Assembly: GCA_021018815.1 (NCBI GenBank)
Contig: JAITYX010000003.1
Location: 2,294,001-2,358,000, forward strand
Length of the DNA stretch: 64,000 nucleotides
Origin: Talinum fruticosum
Lineage: Eukaryota > Streptophyta > Magnoliopsida > Caryophyllales > Talinaceae
Reading direction: 5' to 3'
A program made the translations under genes and the position numbers. This document shows, one piece after another, positions 32,746 through 45,579 of this stretch. The notes under the pieces were generated by a model. The model did no database searches and was not told where the DNA came from. It saw nothing but the letters and a program-made list of their open reading frames with translations. The stretch's first letter is position 1. Each line of letters opens with the position of its first letter.

Positions 32746-35700
32746 GGGTTGGTTTGTTTCGTCTTGCAGGTAACTCGGAAGAAGAAGAAAGGTCATTGGT
32801 ACTTAGACAATGGTTACTCACGCCACATGTTAGGAGATTCAAGACTCTTCTCCGAGATAGAAGATCTAAAAGGAGGAAAAGTCACATTTGGAGATAATAG
32901 CAAAGGCAAGATAGTAGGGATTGGCAAAATTGGTGAACGAGACAATACTGTCAACCCAGTCTACCTTGTCAAAGGACTTAAGTACAATCTCCTTAGCATT
33001 TCTCAACTATATGACAAAGGTCAAGAGGTAATGTTTACTCGGATCAACTACTACATCTCCGATGCAGTCACCAAAGAGACTAAGCTCTCATGTCTAAGGT
33101 CAAGTAACACCTACACTATTTCTCTCTCATATTCAAGTCAGAATTTATCTTGTTTAAAAGCTTACGTGAATGATGATTCATGGACTCGGCATCGTAGACT
33201 AGGTCATATCAGCATGCATACTATCAAGAAACTTGCATCTCATGGTTTTGTTAGGGGTTTACCTAACTGTGCCTTCAAGAAAGATAAAATGTGTGAGGCA
33301 TGCACAAAGGGTAAGCAAGTTAGATCATCTTTCAAGCCACTCAAAATTGTATCTACATCCAAAGTGCTTGAATTGCTTCATATGGATTTGTGTGGTGAAA
33401 TTCCTGTGAAAAGTCTTGGAGGTAAATCGTATGTTCTTGTTGTTGATAATGATTTCTTATGATTTACTTGGGTGTGTATTCAAGTGGAGTCTCGGACTTA
33501 GCTCGGAAGGATTCGACCTGACCATGGAAGGGGTTCGACTACTCGGAATTTGCGAGACATCCGTGACAAGAATGTCATCTCTCATAACTTCTATGCACCA
33601 TGAACTCCTCAACAAAATGGAGTAGTGGAGAGAAAGAACATAACTCTTGAAGAAATAGGAAGAACTATGATAATTGAAAATGATCTACCTTACTATTTCT
33701 TGGCTGAGGCAATCAACATAGCAAATTACACACTCAATAGATGTCTCATCGGACCCATCTTGAAGAAAACACCCTACGAGCTTTACAAAGGAAAGAAACC
33801 CAAAATCTCCTACTTCAGATCATTCGGGTGTAAGTGTTTTGTCCATAACAATGGTAAGGAGCATCCGACTAAGTTTGATACTAGGTCAGATGAAGGTATA
33901 TTTCCGGGTTATTCATTTCATAGCAAAGCTTATCGAGTTTTTAACAAAAAAACTAACAAAGTGGAAGAAAGTATCCATGTTGTCTTTGATGAAATTGATC
34001 TTGAAAGGATAAGTGAGTCCCTATACTCAAATCTCGGACTGAACAGAGATAAAGACAACCTTGCTGAAGTTGAGCTCGAAAGAGTCAAAATAGATTTACT
34101 AAGGCAACTCGAGAATGGAACAAATCGGAATGGTATGACTCGGAGTGAACAAACTCAAGAGCCAGCTCAGAATGCTAAAGACTAAGTCAATAAGACTCAG
34201 CAAGATCAACCAACCGAAGATCAGCTGTTCAACCAACGAACTTGGTAAATCAAAGGACAGGTAAAGCTTTCAAATATGCATCCAGCCACCCACCGAAAAC
34301 ATACTTTCTCATATCTACGAGTGGGGTAAGGACTCGATCTTCTTTGCATAATCTGTGTGCATTTTCTACATTGATATCATTGATCGAACCAAAAATGCAG
34401 TAGAAGCCCTAACTCGAACCTGAATGGGTAGAGGCCAAACAAGAAAAGCTCAATCAATTTGAAAGAAATCAAGTCCGGACTCGACTAAATGATCATCTAA
34501 CCACCCAGTCATAGGAACCAAATGGGTTTTTAAGAACAAACTGGATGAGGAAGGGTTGGTAGTCGGAAATAAGGCTAGACTGGTTGCCCAAGGTTACAAT
34601 CAAGAAGAAGGAATTGATTGTGGGGAAACCTTTGCACCTGTTGCTAGGATTGAGGCAATCAGAATCTTGTTGGCATTTACATCTAGCATGAATATTAAGC
34701 TTTGTCAAATGGATGTGAAATGTGCTTTTCTGAATGGTTTCATTCAAGAAGAAGTCTATGTTGAGCAACCCCTGGATTTGAAAACTCAGAATTTCCAAAT
34801 TAAGTTTTCTAATTGCAAAAAGCTTTATATGGTCTTAAACACGCTTCCAGAGCCTGGTATGAAAGAGGTCAAATTGACAAAACTATTTTCATAAAAACCA
34901 AGGGGAAAGATTTTCTTATTACTCGGATCTATGTTGATCATATCATTTTTGAAGCTATTAATGAAACTCTATGTCAAGAGTTTTCCGAGTTGATGAGACA
35001 GGAGTTCCAAATGATTATGATGGGAGAACTCAACTTCTTTCTTGGTCTACAAATCAAACAAGACAAGGATGGCATTTATGTGCATCAATCTAAGTATACT
35101 AAGGAGCTTTTGAAGCAAGTACAAACTACAAGATGTGAAGCATCCAAGCAACACCTATGAGTAGCAATTTGAAATTGGACGCAAATGAGAAAGGTAAAGC
35201 GGTAGATTAGAAACTCTACAGAGGTATGATCGGATCTCTACTTTATCTCACATCTAGTAGGCCAGATATCATGTTCGGTGCTGCCTATGTGCAAGATTTC
35301 ATGATAATCCAAAAAATCACATCTCATCTGCGGTGAATAGAATTTTCGAGATATCTTGCAGGGACTCGGAATCTTAGTCTATGGTTTTCAAAAGACTCAT
35401 AACCGACTCTCACCTGGATACTCGGATGCTGGCTATGTTGGATACAAAGTTGATAGAAAGAGCACAATAGGAGCATGCCAATTTCGGGTCAATCTCTCAT
35501 TTCCTAACATTCAAAGAAACATAATTATGCTTGCTCTATTAACTGCCGAAACCGAGTACATTATAGCTGGAGTTTGCTGTGCTTAGATTCCGTAGATCAA
35601 GCAGCGAGTTGAAGGATCTAGGGCTATCATTCAAATCTATCCCAATCAAGTGTGACAATCAGAGTGTGATCAGCATTACCAAGAATCCGGTTTAGCACTC

Positions 35701-35875
35701 AAAAACCAAACATATTGAGGTCGAGATATCATTTTCCGAGAGACCATTATGAGAAAGGTGATATTGAACTTGAATTCATTCCTACAAATTTTAGATAGTT
35801 GATATTTTCACTAAGTCACTTAGTGAGGATCGGTTTTGCTTCATTATGAATGAGCTAGGTATGATTAATGCATAA
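32746..35875 (+). pseudogene. pol: pol pseudogene, element E
   Basis: 32749-33462 (237 codons) is open: protease WYLDNGYSRHMLGD, where the catalytic triad is Asp-Asn-Gly at 32806-32814 instead of Asp-Ser-Gly, then WTRHRRLGHISMHTIKKL, CEACTKGKQV and LHMDLCGEIPVKSLGG. 33625-34185 continues integrase (ERKNITLEEIGR, FGCKCFVHNNGKEHPTKF, VEESIHVVFDEID). RT from 34556: [31 protein letters not shown]; catalytic YVDD reads YVDH at 34930-34941, removing an essential Asp. RNase H ends GMINA, stop 35875. Confidence 0.85.
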
Positions 35876-36425
35876 TTATGAGATATTTAAGTGATTTATC
35901 CTTACATAATTATGTGTTTTCTTTTGTCTTAATAACAAATGGGTCGAGTTGATCTAGTGAAACCGAGCTATGAGTTATTAGTTCTCTAAGTATTCTGAGT
36001 CACTTAGAAAACATACTTGGTCAGACTTAGTTTTTGAGCGAAATGGACATCAAAGTTCGGAATTATCTCTAGATAAATGGAGAATTTCAAAAATATTTTT
36101 TAAAAAATATTTCCTCTCTCTGCCGCGCTTTTGATCCGAGAAAACTAGCCGTTGGAAGAAAGCTGCTAGAATTCTAGTCGTTGAAGAGCATAACGTCACA
36201 CCCATCCGAGACTGCCGTTAGAGCTTCGGGTAAGACAAAAGGCCAAAAGTCATTTCTTTTCGATATAAATAGCATCCCTTTACCTTCATTTCTTTACTTT
36301 ACTCACTGCCTTCTTGCTCTCTACTCTAAGAATTCTTGCTCCCTCACACTTTTTTTCTCTCTCTGTCTGAATTCTAAGCGCTCTCTTGTCCTCTCTGTTT
36401 CTAATATTGCTTTAAAAATCTCACC
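35876..36425 (+). promoter_or_regulatory. Spacer with internal TATA box, element E
   Basis: No supported ORF. TATAAATAGCATCC at 36264-36277, 162 bp upstream of the accessory ATG, with a pyrimidine-rich leader between (CTTTACTTTACTCAC, TCTCTCTC). Same order as in A and B. Confidence 0.5.
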
Positions 36426-37452
36426 ATGCCTAAAAGAGGTTCAACATCTGATTTGTTAGGGTCTCGCTACCAAAAATCCCCGCACCAAAACTCCACAAGA
36501 GGGTACCTCTAACCCCTCTAAAATCTTTGTCACCCAACATCTCATGTTGGATGATAAATTCTTCCCAACCACTTCTTTTTCGTGGTTGCAACATATCAAA
36601 AGCACTCGGAGTGTACAACTATTTATGCTTCAGTGAATTCATTTATCCCGAACTCATTGCCGAGTTCAATTCTAATATGTCTTACTCGAGGGAATCATTA
36701 CCTCACGAGTTCAAGAGAAGGTTGTTCGTGTCAACCTCTCTCTTCTTCATAGACTTTTCAAAGTTCATTCTCTTATTCTTAACTTCAATCCCATACCATT
36801 TACGAAGATTGCTGATGAATTCTTTGTGAAGTACACCAAGGAAGTCCCCGAGCCACGCAAAATTTCTCGGTTACTCGGATGAAGACCGAGGCCGGACTAC
36901 TCTGTTTCCTTTTAATGAGAACATTCTTCTCTTATCATTCCAGCAAAGAGAATCCCAACTCCAAGATTCTCAAAGCTTTATTTAATATTTTTGAGGGCTA
37001 TGATGTAGACCTCTTCCCCTCTATTATTAGCGGATGGCCTCCGTGCCAGCTCGAGTCCAAAAATCTGCTCCATTTCCCTTCGAAGCCCTTTTCACTGTTA
37101 TTTTAAAACAGTTCAAAGTTCCCCTCCCTTCATATCCAAATGCAGTTTTTGAGGTTGCCATTGTGGTTGGTAGAAAGGAGCTTTTGGGTTACGGGTGCTT
37201 GGGAAGTCAAGCCCGGTGTCCGGGTACATGGGTCCGAGTTAAAACCTCCTTCACCCCCTCCCACTCGGACTCAAACTCTTCTACCACTTCCTCCTCCTTC
37301 TGCTGGTCCCTCTACTTCTCAACCACCTCCTACAGCCTCTGCTGCTATGTTTACCGTGTTGGTAGACAAAATCTCTTACGTGTCCGAAGAACTTCGAGAC
37401 ACTCTTCACTCTCTCAAAAATGTCCTTCAAGGTTGATACCGACCGAGTCTCG
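36426..37452 (+). pseudogene. Accessory post-pol ORF, element E (5' part)
   Basis: ATGCCTAAAAGAGG start at 36426. Frame pieces: VTQHLMLDDKFFP (about 36532), CFSEFIYPELIAEFNSNMSY (about 36615-36675), KTEAGLLCFLLMRTFFSYHS and GYDVDLFPSII (36882-37028), FEALFTVILKQFKVPLPS (about 37080-37130), then a Ser/Pro/Thr linker. The FIYPELIAEF and DVDLFP blocks give it a plant 'putative transposon protein' look. Frameshifts and an insertion at 37453 disrupt it. Continues at 39693. Confidence 0.6.
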
Positions 37453-39685
37453 TTAATTTGTCGTACAGTTACAAATTAAATCACTACTTAGGCTTATAAT
37501 TAACAATATAGCATAGGGAAGTAGGGATCGAATCCACAAGGAAAGATATAATAATATGCAAGCATTAATCTAATTAAATTTACTACTCTTTAAAATAAAA
37601 TAAAAAATATAAATTAAATTACTAAAATAATAAAAAATTTCGTAAATACTAAACAAATATTTTATACAGAATATAAAAACTCTAATAACTCAGAAATATT
37701 TTTTTAAATATTTTTTAGAATAATTAAAACAGAAAAATAAGGCAGAAAATAAACAAATTTTAAAACAGAAAAATAAATAACTAAAATTCTGCACTAAATT
37801 AATTATGAAAATAAATAGTAAAATTACCTAGAATATTAACACTAATTTTCTAGACCTAACCAGACCCTAAAAATATAAAAATAAATTTTAAAATCGAATT
37901 TAAGAAATTATTAAACTAAAAACTACAGTAATTAAATTCAAGAATTAAATATGAAAAATTATCAAATTAATTCCAAAAATTCTAAAATTCAATTATATCA
38001 AACTAGGACTCTATATAAATCCTAAAAAATATAAAATACAAAAAATAATAAAACTATTTTTAAAGTAATTTCTAGTAAACTAACTCAAAAATAATAAAAA
38101 TAATAGAAAAATAATCTAAAAAGTAAAATATATAAAGACTCAAAATTAAATAAAATTCCGAAAACTAACCTAAAAGATTGTTATTTAAGGGGGATTAACA
38201 AAATTAATAATAAAATATTATAACTTTGTAAATAAAAATTGACAACTAAGTAAAGTAACTAAAAAGCAAATAAATAATATCAAAGATATCAATTTTATAA
38301 AAAACACAGTATAATCTATATCCACCATGCAAATTATTATTTATCATTAACACACAAATTGATCTACCCATGAGTTAAACTGAAGAAGACAACCACTAAT
38401 AGATCTTCCCCGTTTTTTCTTAGTTATTAGTTTAATTAGGCCGAGCCATAATATAAACCCTACTAATATTGATAACCCTAGCACTAGCACTAGAATTTAA
38501 TCAAATTAGAGCATTAAATATTAGAAAAACATCATCTAACACCCAATAACCAATGTACTAGCAAATTGATTTAAAAAGGATATATGATAATTTCCTAATT
38601 AAAAGAGATGGAAATGAGTCATCCATGATTAATTAGGGTGATATTTATGTCTAAAAGATCAAGCGATTACGTACTTAAACCCTTTAAACTATCATGGTAA
38701 TTTATATAAAACTAATTAGCATGCACTCTAATTAATTAGACATAAAATCATAAACATTAAAATCAAATTATCATAGAATCATGGATCGAATCAATAAGAC
38801 AATAAAGATCGAAACTTTGTTTCAAAATAAATAATTTAACATGGTTTCAAATAGATTATATTAAGTATAAAAAAAACTACTCAAATATAATGTAATTTAA
38901 AACACGTAAACTAAATAAAAATAACATCATTAATATTAATCTAACAATAAAAATTCAATCTTTACTACTAAAAATTATAATACTAATTACTACCGATATA
39001 AATTTCTTCAGACGATGAACGGTTGACGATGATGACGTTAATGATCAAGATGTGATGATGATGATGATAAGCTTATGGGCTGGCCTGAGGGATAAAGAGA
39101 GGTGTGCCGTAAGGTGGGTGATGATGATGATCAATGTTGGTGGTGTGATTGTGGTGATGAGGTGAAAAGGTTAAGGGTATGCGTGGAATGGCTGAAAAAA
39201 AGGGCAGCGAAGAAGGGATAGTGTTATTAGCGTGAGAGAGATATGAGTGAGAGGGTGAGCAGGACCGTGTGATGATGATTATTGAGAGATGGCGAGAGAA
39301 GGAGCTGGCGATGGTGTGAGGAGGACAGCCATGAGGATGATGAGTCCTTTTATAGTGATTTCTCTTTCTTCTCTTCCAATTTTCCTTCTTCTCATGCAAC
39401 TCTAACGAGGAATACTAGTAGGTTTAGGAGTATGATTATCTTCACTCTCCTCTTCAAATTAAAATTTCATAAAATAAAATATCATAAAATAAATATTTTA
39501 TGACAAATGATTTTTATGGACCGACTTCATATCTTTTCTTGAACACTCGTCGATAGCTAAAAATCTATTTTTACCGTCTTCTCTTCTCTTTTCGCTTTAT
39601 TCAACAATTACCTAAAAATAGACAAAATTAACTATATAATATAAACTAAATAACTAATAAAATTACGTACAAAATACAACTTAGC
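37453..39685. mobile_element. 2.2-kb AT-rich insert of unassigned class in E's accessory ORF
   Basis: Flanked by AGTCTCG on both sides (37446-37452 and 39686-39692), a plausible 7-bp TSD; removing it restores continuity with A's ORF (CGAGTC...GAG). Very AT-rich. Near the left end it carries GGGAAGTAGGGATCGAATCC, resembling a recurrent plant repeat motif. The right part (39000-39400) has GATGATGATG runs and, on the minus strand, a TATA-like CTATAAAAGGACTC near 39346. The 108-codon minus frame here is low complexity (His/Ser/Pro). No transposase or RT seen; strand and class unknown. Confidence 0.5.
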
Positions 39686-39692
39686 AGTCTCG

Positions 39693-40270
39693 GATCTAGG
39701 AGAACCAGGATCTATTGATCGAGCTCAAGGGCATCATCGTTGAGCAACATGAGCAGCTCCAACTTCTTCAAGAACGCAGGTCTAAGGCTGCTCAGGACCC
39801 AAAACCTCAAATACCTCTAAGGAGCCCTCCAGCTCAGCCAAGTCTACCTCGGATGAGGTCAAAGAAGAAGAAGGCTGCAGCAGGAGCAGCTCAGCTCGAG
39901 GAAGAGAAGGAAGAGGAGAAAAAGAAAGAGGAGGCCGCTCAACTTGATGGCCAAGGTGCAGCAGACTCTAGAACCGGAACCGATCTCCTCGGATAACGAT
40001 CCGAGTGGGTCGGAAGAAGTTGGGGACGTTGGTCGAGTCCACAACCGCTAAGTCGAAGCACCACCCTCGTCGTGTTCCGGGAGGATGAGCCCGAGGAAGA
40101 CATGCCCTCGGCTCGGACCCCGGGACAGAGCAACTTCCGGACATCCCTGTGCTACCGCCGCCACGATCATCCACCTCCTCCCAAGCTTATCATCGCCGAG
40201 TGCACTACCCGTCCCTCCTCCTCTCGACAGCCAACCCCTCCCCCCTAGTCTATTTTCTTTATCATCAATT
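39693..40270 (+). pseudogene. Accessory post-pol ORF, element E (3' part)
   Basis: Resumes after the insert with IELKGIIVEQHEQLQLLQER (39718-39777), heptad-like Leu/Ile spacing typical of a coiled coil, then RSKAA, a basic RSKKKK and an acidic EEEKEEEKKKEE tract (about 39900-39940), and a Pro/Ser-rich end. The LQERRSKA coil is shared with X (about 940) and the region aligns with A 21780-22310. Confidence 0.6.
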
Positions 40271-40674
40271 GTACTCACTTGATATTTTCTTCCCACCTTT
40301 TGATGAAATGCTAGGGGAGAAATATAGAAATCTTGATGTTGTGTTTAGGGGAGCTCACCCTTTCTTTCTTTGAGCAATGAAAGAATATTTTTTCTTCCGA
40401 ACAGTACTAATTTCGAGTTACATGTTTCGAGTTAGATATTTTTTCTCACTTTTCTGCTTCCGATATTATTTGTTCATTTCTTTGCTCTAATATATTTTCC
40501 GCATAATCTGTTATGAGCGATGATAAGATCTCGCAATACATTTTCTAAGTATGGAATGTCTCTCATCCGTCACTCCTCGCTCCGATATGTTCCGCATAGT
40601 AAAAATGAAAACTCATGTTTCGCACTAACAAGTTTCAATCTAAGTGTGGAATGTATTTCATCAAAAAGGGGAGA
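40271..40674 (+). other. 3' internal non-coding region and PPT, element E
   Basis: AT-rich tail with GTTTAGGGGAGCTC (about 40340), a TAAGTGTGGAATG block shared with A and B, and the PPT AAAAAGGGGAGA at 40663-40674. Confidence 0.75.
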
Positions 40675-42165
40675 TCAAAGACTCAATTTCTAACTCTAAG
40701 TCATTCCGAGTATTACATGAAGACTCGGGTATAAATCCTATCTCTCTTAAGTTTTGATTTCAAGTCATTCCGGGTACTATAGAAACTCGTGTGTAAGTTT
40801 TCATTACGTTCGACTAACTCAGAAAGCACCTTATTGCATATCTTCCACACTGATGTTTCTAACTCACTCGGACATCACTCAAAACTATCGCATGCTCAAA
40901 TAATTTCTCTAACACTCTTATTCTAAGTACTAACTATATATTTCAACACAAAGAGAATTACAGTATTAATTCCTTAATCTAAGTCAGTTTATTTCTTTGA
41001 GAATTATTTTACCAAATCAAGTTGTTAAACTCGATGTTGTATTTTTTTTAACTTAATCATCCATAGGATTGACTTAGATGGAATTTGAGTATATTGAATA
41101 TTAGACTCGGAAAATTCCATTCTTTTAGGCCAAAGATATTTAAGCATTTAATTGCTCTAATTTAATTATTTTCTATGTCTAATATTGGACCAAAGTATTT
41201 TATACTTTAAAAACCAACGTGGTTTGCTTTTTCTAGGTTATTCAAACGAGGCTAACTCACTTTTGAAATACAAAAGCAACCAGCTTCTAACCTGTCAAAC
41301 ACCAGCGAGATAGGTTTTACCTACTTTTGGACATGGCTCGGACACCATGTCAAGGTTGTTTGTTTCCAAAATTGGAAAACTCCAACTCTAGGCTTAACGG
41401 TAGTTTCCACCAAAACTTTTAGTCACCACCAAGTGATTGGACCATCTTTTGGAGGCAAGAGCCGTTGCACAATGTTCATAACCCAACGGATCTTTTTGAG
41501 TGACTCGGAAGAGCCGTTACAATAGCTAGTGAAGACTTTTGTTCGGAACCAAGACTCAACGGTCACTCTGCCGGGTTGGTTATAAATAAAAGCTACTTCA
41601 CAAGACTAGAAGATTGCTGAATAGATTGTTGAACACATGGCTTGAACTGAATTTATTGTTCTCATTCTTATTCAATCTTCTACTTACAACTTGAAGTTTG
41701 TATTTCATATTTTCCGAGTTGTAAAGAAAGTCTTGTAATCAGTCACATTCTTTTCTTATTTTCTCGAGTAAGGTCCCTTGACTGAGCTATGAGGGTTAAC
41801 TCAGCTTAATTGTCCTTAATTGTAAAGGCTACCTCGGTTAGAAAGTACTAGATCAAATAAGGTAAGTTCCGAGTCTAGGAAAACATTGTAAATAATTGTT
41901 TATGGGAGCAATTCTGGTAGAGTCAATCCTTGTATTTTGTGGATTCAAAATAGTGGATTTGACTTGGTGCTTGGATTAGCACTATCCGTGGTTTTCTACC
42001 CCAGGAGGGTTTCTACATAAATCGTGTTATCACTTTTGTGAGTCCAATCTAGACTCAAAATTTGTTGTTTAGCCGATCTGTTCCAAAAATCGTTTAAATT
42101 TCTCCATCACCTTATTCACCCCCTCCCCTCTAGGGTCACTTAGACTCTCCACGAGCAAACCTTCA
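40675..42165 (+). repeat. Element E 3' LTR
   Basis: 1491 bp, from TCAAAGACTCAATTTC (TG now TC) to GAGCAAACCTTCA, followed by TSD tggaa. The TATA box variant TATAAATAAAAGC is near 41580. It keeps the ~400-bp 3' segment that E's 5' LTR has lost. Confidence 0.88.
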
Positions 42166-43165
42166 TGGAACATCATCAAGAATAGGAACTTCATTCCAAT
42201 GAAGATGGAAGGAGTCAGATTTGTGCCCAAGGAAAAGTCGAGTACACTATCGAAGAGAATGAGAAGTTTATAAAGGACTTCAAAGCTATGAACACTTTAA
42301 TGTGTGCTATCGACTCAGAAAAATACAACAGAGTGTCAGCATGTGGCACAGCCAAAGAGGTGTGGGATACACTTGTCAACACCTATGAAGGAACAAGCCA
42401 AGTGAAGTAGGCGAAGACAAGTCAATATCTTCACACGTATGAAGCTGTTCAAAATGGAACCTGAGGAGAACATCTCTCGGATGTATGCTCGGTTCACCGA
42501 AATTAGTAACAATCTCAAATCTCTGGGTAGAAAGATCTCTCATGAAGAAATGGTTAGAAAAATTCCGAGAAGTCCGCCAAAGAGAAGATGGGGTCCCAAG
42601 GTGATAGAAATTGAAGAGGCTTAGAATCTCTCTCAATCGAAACCGGATGAGCTCATTCGGAAGCTACTCACTCATAAGTTGCACCTAGAAAAAGAGGATG
42701 CAGAGGTCAGCACCAAAAAGAACATCACGCTGAAGGCCTCGAAAGCGGACGACAACGTCTAAGCTCCTCAAACTTAGAAGAGGATCCCATGGCACTCATT
42801 GCCCGAGGCTTCAAAAAGATGTCGACGTACAAAAAGTGGCAAAAGAGGCCAAAGGAGGAGTTCTACAAGAAACACAAGAAAGGTAAATACTCATCTCCTT
42901 CTAAGTTGTATTTAACTAAGAACTCTAGTTGTTTTGAATGTGGCAGCACGTAGCACATAATCAAGGACTGTCCAAAGAGAAAGAAGGACAGAAAGAAGAA
43001 AAAGGCCATGGTGGCTACCTGGAGTGATGATGACTCATCTAAAGAAGATGATTTAGATGATTCAAAGTGCCTAATGGCATTCACGGACTCGGAAGCTGGA
43101 TCCGAGTTAGACAAAGACAACCGAAATACCGAGGAAACAAGTCCTCGGGAGGTGACTCGGAAACG
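42166..43165 (+). pseudogene. gag: gag continuation, element D
   Basis: Starts TGGAACATCATCAAGAA right after E's TSD, in line with 3122-3256. FKMEPEENISRMYARFTEISNNLKS (42442-42520) and SHEEMVRKIPRSPPKRRWGP are recognisable. The zinc knuckle at 42930-42971 reads CFECGST-stop-HIIKDC. A KRKKDRKKKK tract and acidic region follow. The segment between the acidic tail and protease is deleted: the protease motif follows within ~100 bp. Confidence 0.72.
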
Positions 43166-43601
43166 GAATGGTCACTGTACTTAGACAGTGGGCTGCTCAC
43201 GTCATATGTCCGGAGACTCAAGACTCTTTTCCGAACTTGAAGATTTGAAGGGAGGAAAAGTCATATTTGGAGATAACAAGCAAAGGCAAGATAGTTGGGA
43301 TTGGCAATAATGGTCAAAGAAACAACTCGGTCAGTCCAGTCTACCTTGTCAAAGGGTTTAAGTACAATCTCCTTAGCATATCTCAGCTATATGATAAAGG
43401 ATAAGTGGTAAGGTTCATTCAAACTAACTGCTACATTTATGATGCCATCACCAAAGAGACAAAGCTCTCAGTGTCCGAGGTCGGGTAACACTTATACCAT
43501 GCCTCTTTCGGATTCTAGTCGAATTTATCTTACTTAAAAGCATCTTTGAATGATGATTCATGGACATGGCATCGTAGACTAGGTCATATTAGCATGCATA
43601 C
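43166..43601 (+). pseudogene. pol: pol 5' part, element D: protease and GAG-pre-integrase start
   Basis: LDSG at 43181-43192 followed by a 1-bp shift (GGGCTGCTC) before SRHMSGDSRLFSELEDLKGG. Ends with WTWHRRLGHISMHT (43558-43600), where the hAT is inserted; the downstream IKKLASHG resumes at 50359. Confidence 0.75.
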
Positions 43602-43765
43602 TAGGGGTGTATTCGAGCCGACCCGAGCCCGAACCTGCCAGGCTCGGAGCTCGGCTCGTGGCTCGCCGAGCTCGACAAATTCAAGCTCGAGCTCGGCTCG
43701 CCAAAGCTCGAGCCCAAGCTCGGCTCATCAAAAGCTCGATCATGGCTCGACTCGTCATTGGCTCG

Positions 43766-45238
43766 TATTGTTCTATGCTTCTATTAAACTCCTGTTTTTC
43801 GGTTCAAAGTCACCCTTTATATAGTTAATATAAAAAGATAAATTTAAATTTAAGAGAGACTCTTTTTTTCTCAACAATTACAATATACCACTTAAAAAAA
43901 TAGTATAAAACATAAATAAAACATTCGACGCTTTGATAATCAAACACAAATTACTAAAAAACCCGAGTTTTAAAACCTCACAACCCAATTTAAAATCCTT
44001 GTAACAATAACATCTATCATTCACTAAAAAAATTAGACTCTTTATTCCACACTTCCAATATAGCAAAATGTCATCAAAGTGGGCACATCGATCCTTCATC
44101 GGACATTGCCAATATGAACTCTTTAAGTTGATCGTCTTCTTTTGATACTTGAGAGGGGGAGACAAATAAAAGTTACAACTAAATCACTAATACAATTTTT
44201 AATAATTATCCTAATATATGATCTTACATAAGAAAAATAAATTTTAATAATTATTTCTTGATTATAAAGAATAATTTAAAACTAAGCCACAAATTTTTTA
44301 CTTTTTATTTTCTAGACGAATTTAACTTGAACTTCCAAATGGCATAACTTTTAATTCTGATATTGGATTTCGATTAATAAGCACAATATAGAAAGGTATA
44401 AGTGTTGCCTACAACTTTTAATTTATGATAAACAGCAACCAAAAATTATAAATACCATAAAAATTCAAGTTTATCACATAGGTCAGCTTCAAGTCATAAA
44501 TTGTGCAATCGCAGGAGAAAATTAATAACTCTCTCGATTTAAATCCAAATTAATCAATTCAAAAACTAAAATGTGGAGAAAGTATAAATCTATCTACCAT
44601 ATGTTTTTGAAATTTTTAGACGATTATATAAATTGTGGTGAAATTTTAAAATTAAAGAATTTCGAGTTAATTTTCCGGTTCTCCTAGAATTTATAACTCA
44701 TGCATAAATCAACCTCTTTCAATCTTAAAACCCACGAAAATCTTTCATAAATAAGTCCTAGTAATAATTTTCACCCTCTAAAAGTTCATTAAGTCAACCA
44801 AGCACAAGAAAAATAATAAAAAGTATGAGATTTTAGGTTTTTTACCTCTAAAGAAAGAGAATTAATCAAAAAGTGATACTTCTATCTTCAATAATCAAGA
44901 TCTAAAAATTTAATCATAAAAAGAGTTAAGAGTCGCTAAAGTGTAGCAAGAAGAGATTGAAATTCTTTTACAACAGTTGTTTTAAAATTTAGAAAAAGCC
45001 CTTAATTATACAAGAGCAACTCACCAAGAATAAACAAGAGAGGTAAGAGGAGATTGGTGGTGGGCGGCCGTGGTGGGTGGCGGCGGCAGCGCAGCGGCAG
45101 AGCGCCGGACACTGCGGGCAGCAGTACGCCGGAGACGGCAGAGCAGCAGGACGCCGGCGACCACATGCGGCGACAAGGAGAAAGAGTGAGATAATGTCAA
45201 AGAGAAGAAGGGGAAGGAAATTACCGACTATTTTTTCT
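43766..45238. other. AT-rich interior of hAT element, no gene recognised
   Basis: Mostly AT-rich without convincing ORFs; a 95-codon minus frame at 43878-44165 matches nothing I know. A GC-rich block at about 45050-45175 followed by a TA tract resembles the left-end layout of the gypsy-type LTR at 5245, read on the minus strand, so an older partial LTR may be buried here. Confidence 0.35.
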
Positions 45239-45286
45239 AGAATATATACATGTTGATTTTTAGATAATATACATATAAAAGATAAT

Positions 45287-45349
<63 letters not shown>

Positions 45350-45435
45350 CATATATATATGTAACACCCCAAAACACCCCCAGGAGTATTACATCGCAGA
45401 GTTAGATAATATACATATAAAAGATAATAAAATTA

Positions 45436-45477
<42 letters not shown>

Positions 45478-45527
45478 CCTGGAGTGTTACATCGCCGGAG
45501 TTAGATAATATACATATAAAAGATAAT

Positions 45528-45579
<52 letters not shown>

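Larger units (their letters stand above)
3257..42165 (+). mobile_element. Element E: Sirevirus-like copia copy in D gag, carrying all nested insertions
   Basis: Perfect 5-bp TSD tggaa at 3252-3256 and 42166-42170. The 5' LTR survives as 3257-4349; B interrupts it and its last ~400 bp are missing. The internal region is 31252-40674 and the 3' LTR 40675-42165. It keeps gag, pol and the accessory ORF in order, all broken. The RT motif reads YVDH and the protease triad Asp-Asn-Gly, so it is inactive. The E sequence proper is about 12 kb; the rest of the span is nested insertions. Confidence 0.85.

Noticed and set aside
36426..37452. Envelope glycoprotein in the Sirevirus env-like slot
   Set aside because: No signal peptide, transmembrane segment or cysteine pattern is visible; the readable blocks fit a soluble domain plus coiled coil.
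39073..39399. 108-codon minus-strand His/Ser/Pro-rich frame
   Set aside because: Arises from GATGATG repeats in an AT-rich insert; no recognisable domain.
29736..42165. LTRs at 29736 and 40675 as one element's pair
   Set aside because: They differ in their first 60 bp and TATA context; 40675-42165 pairs with 3257-4349 (TSD tggaa) and 29736-31246 with 4350-9539 (TSD attag).
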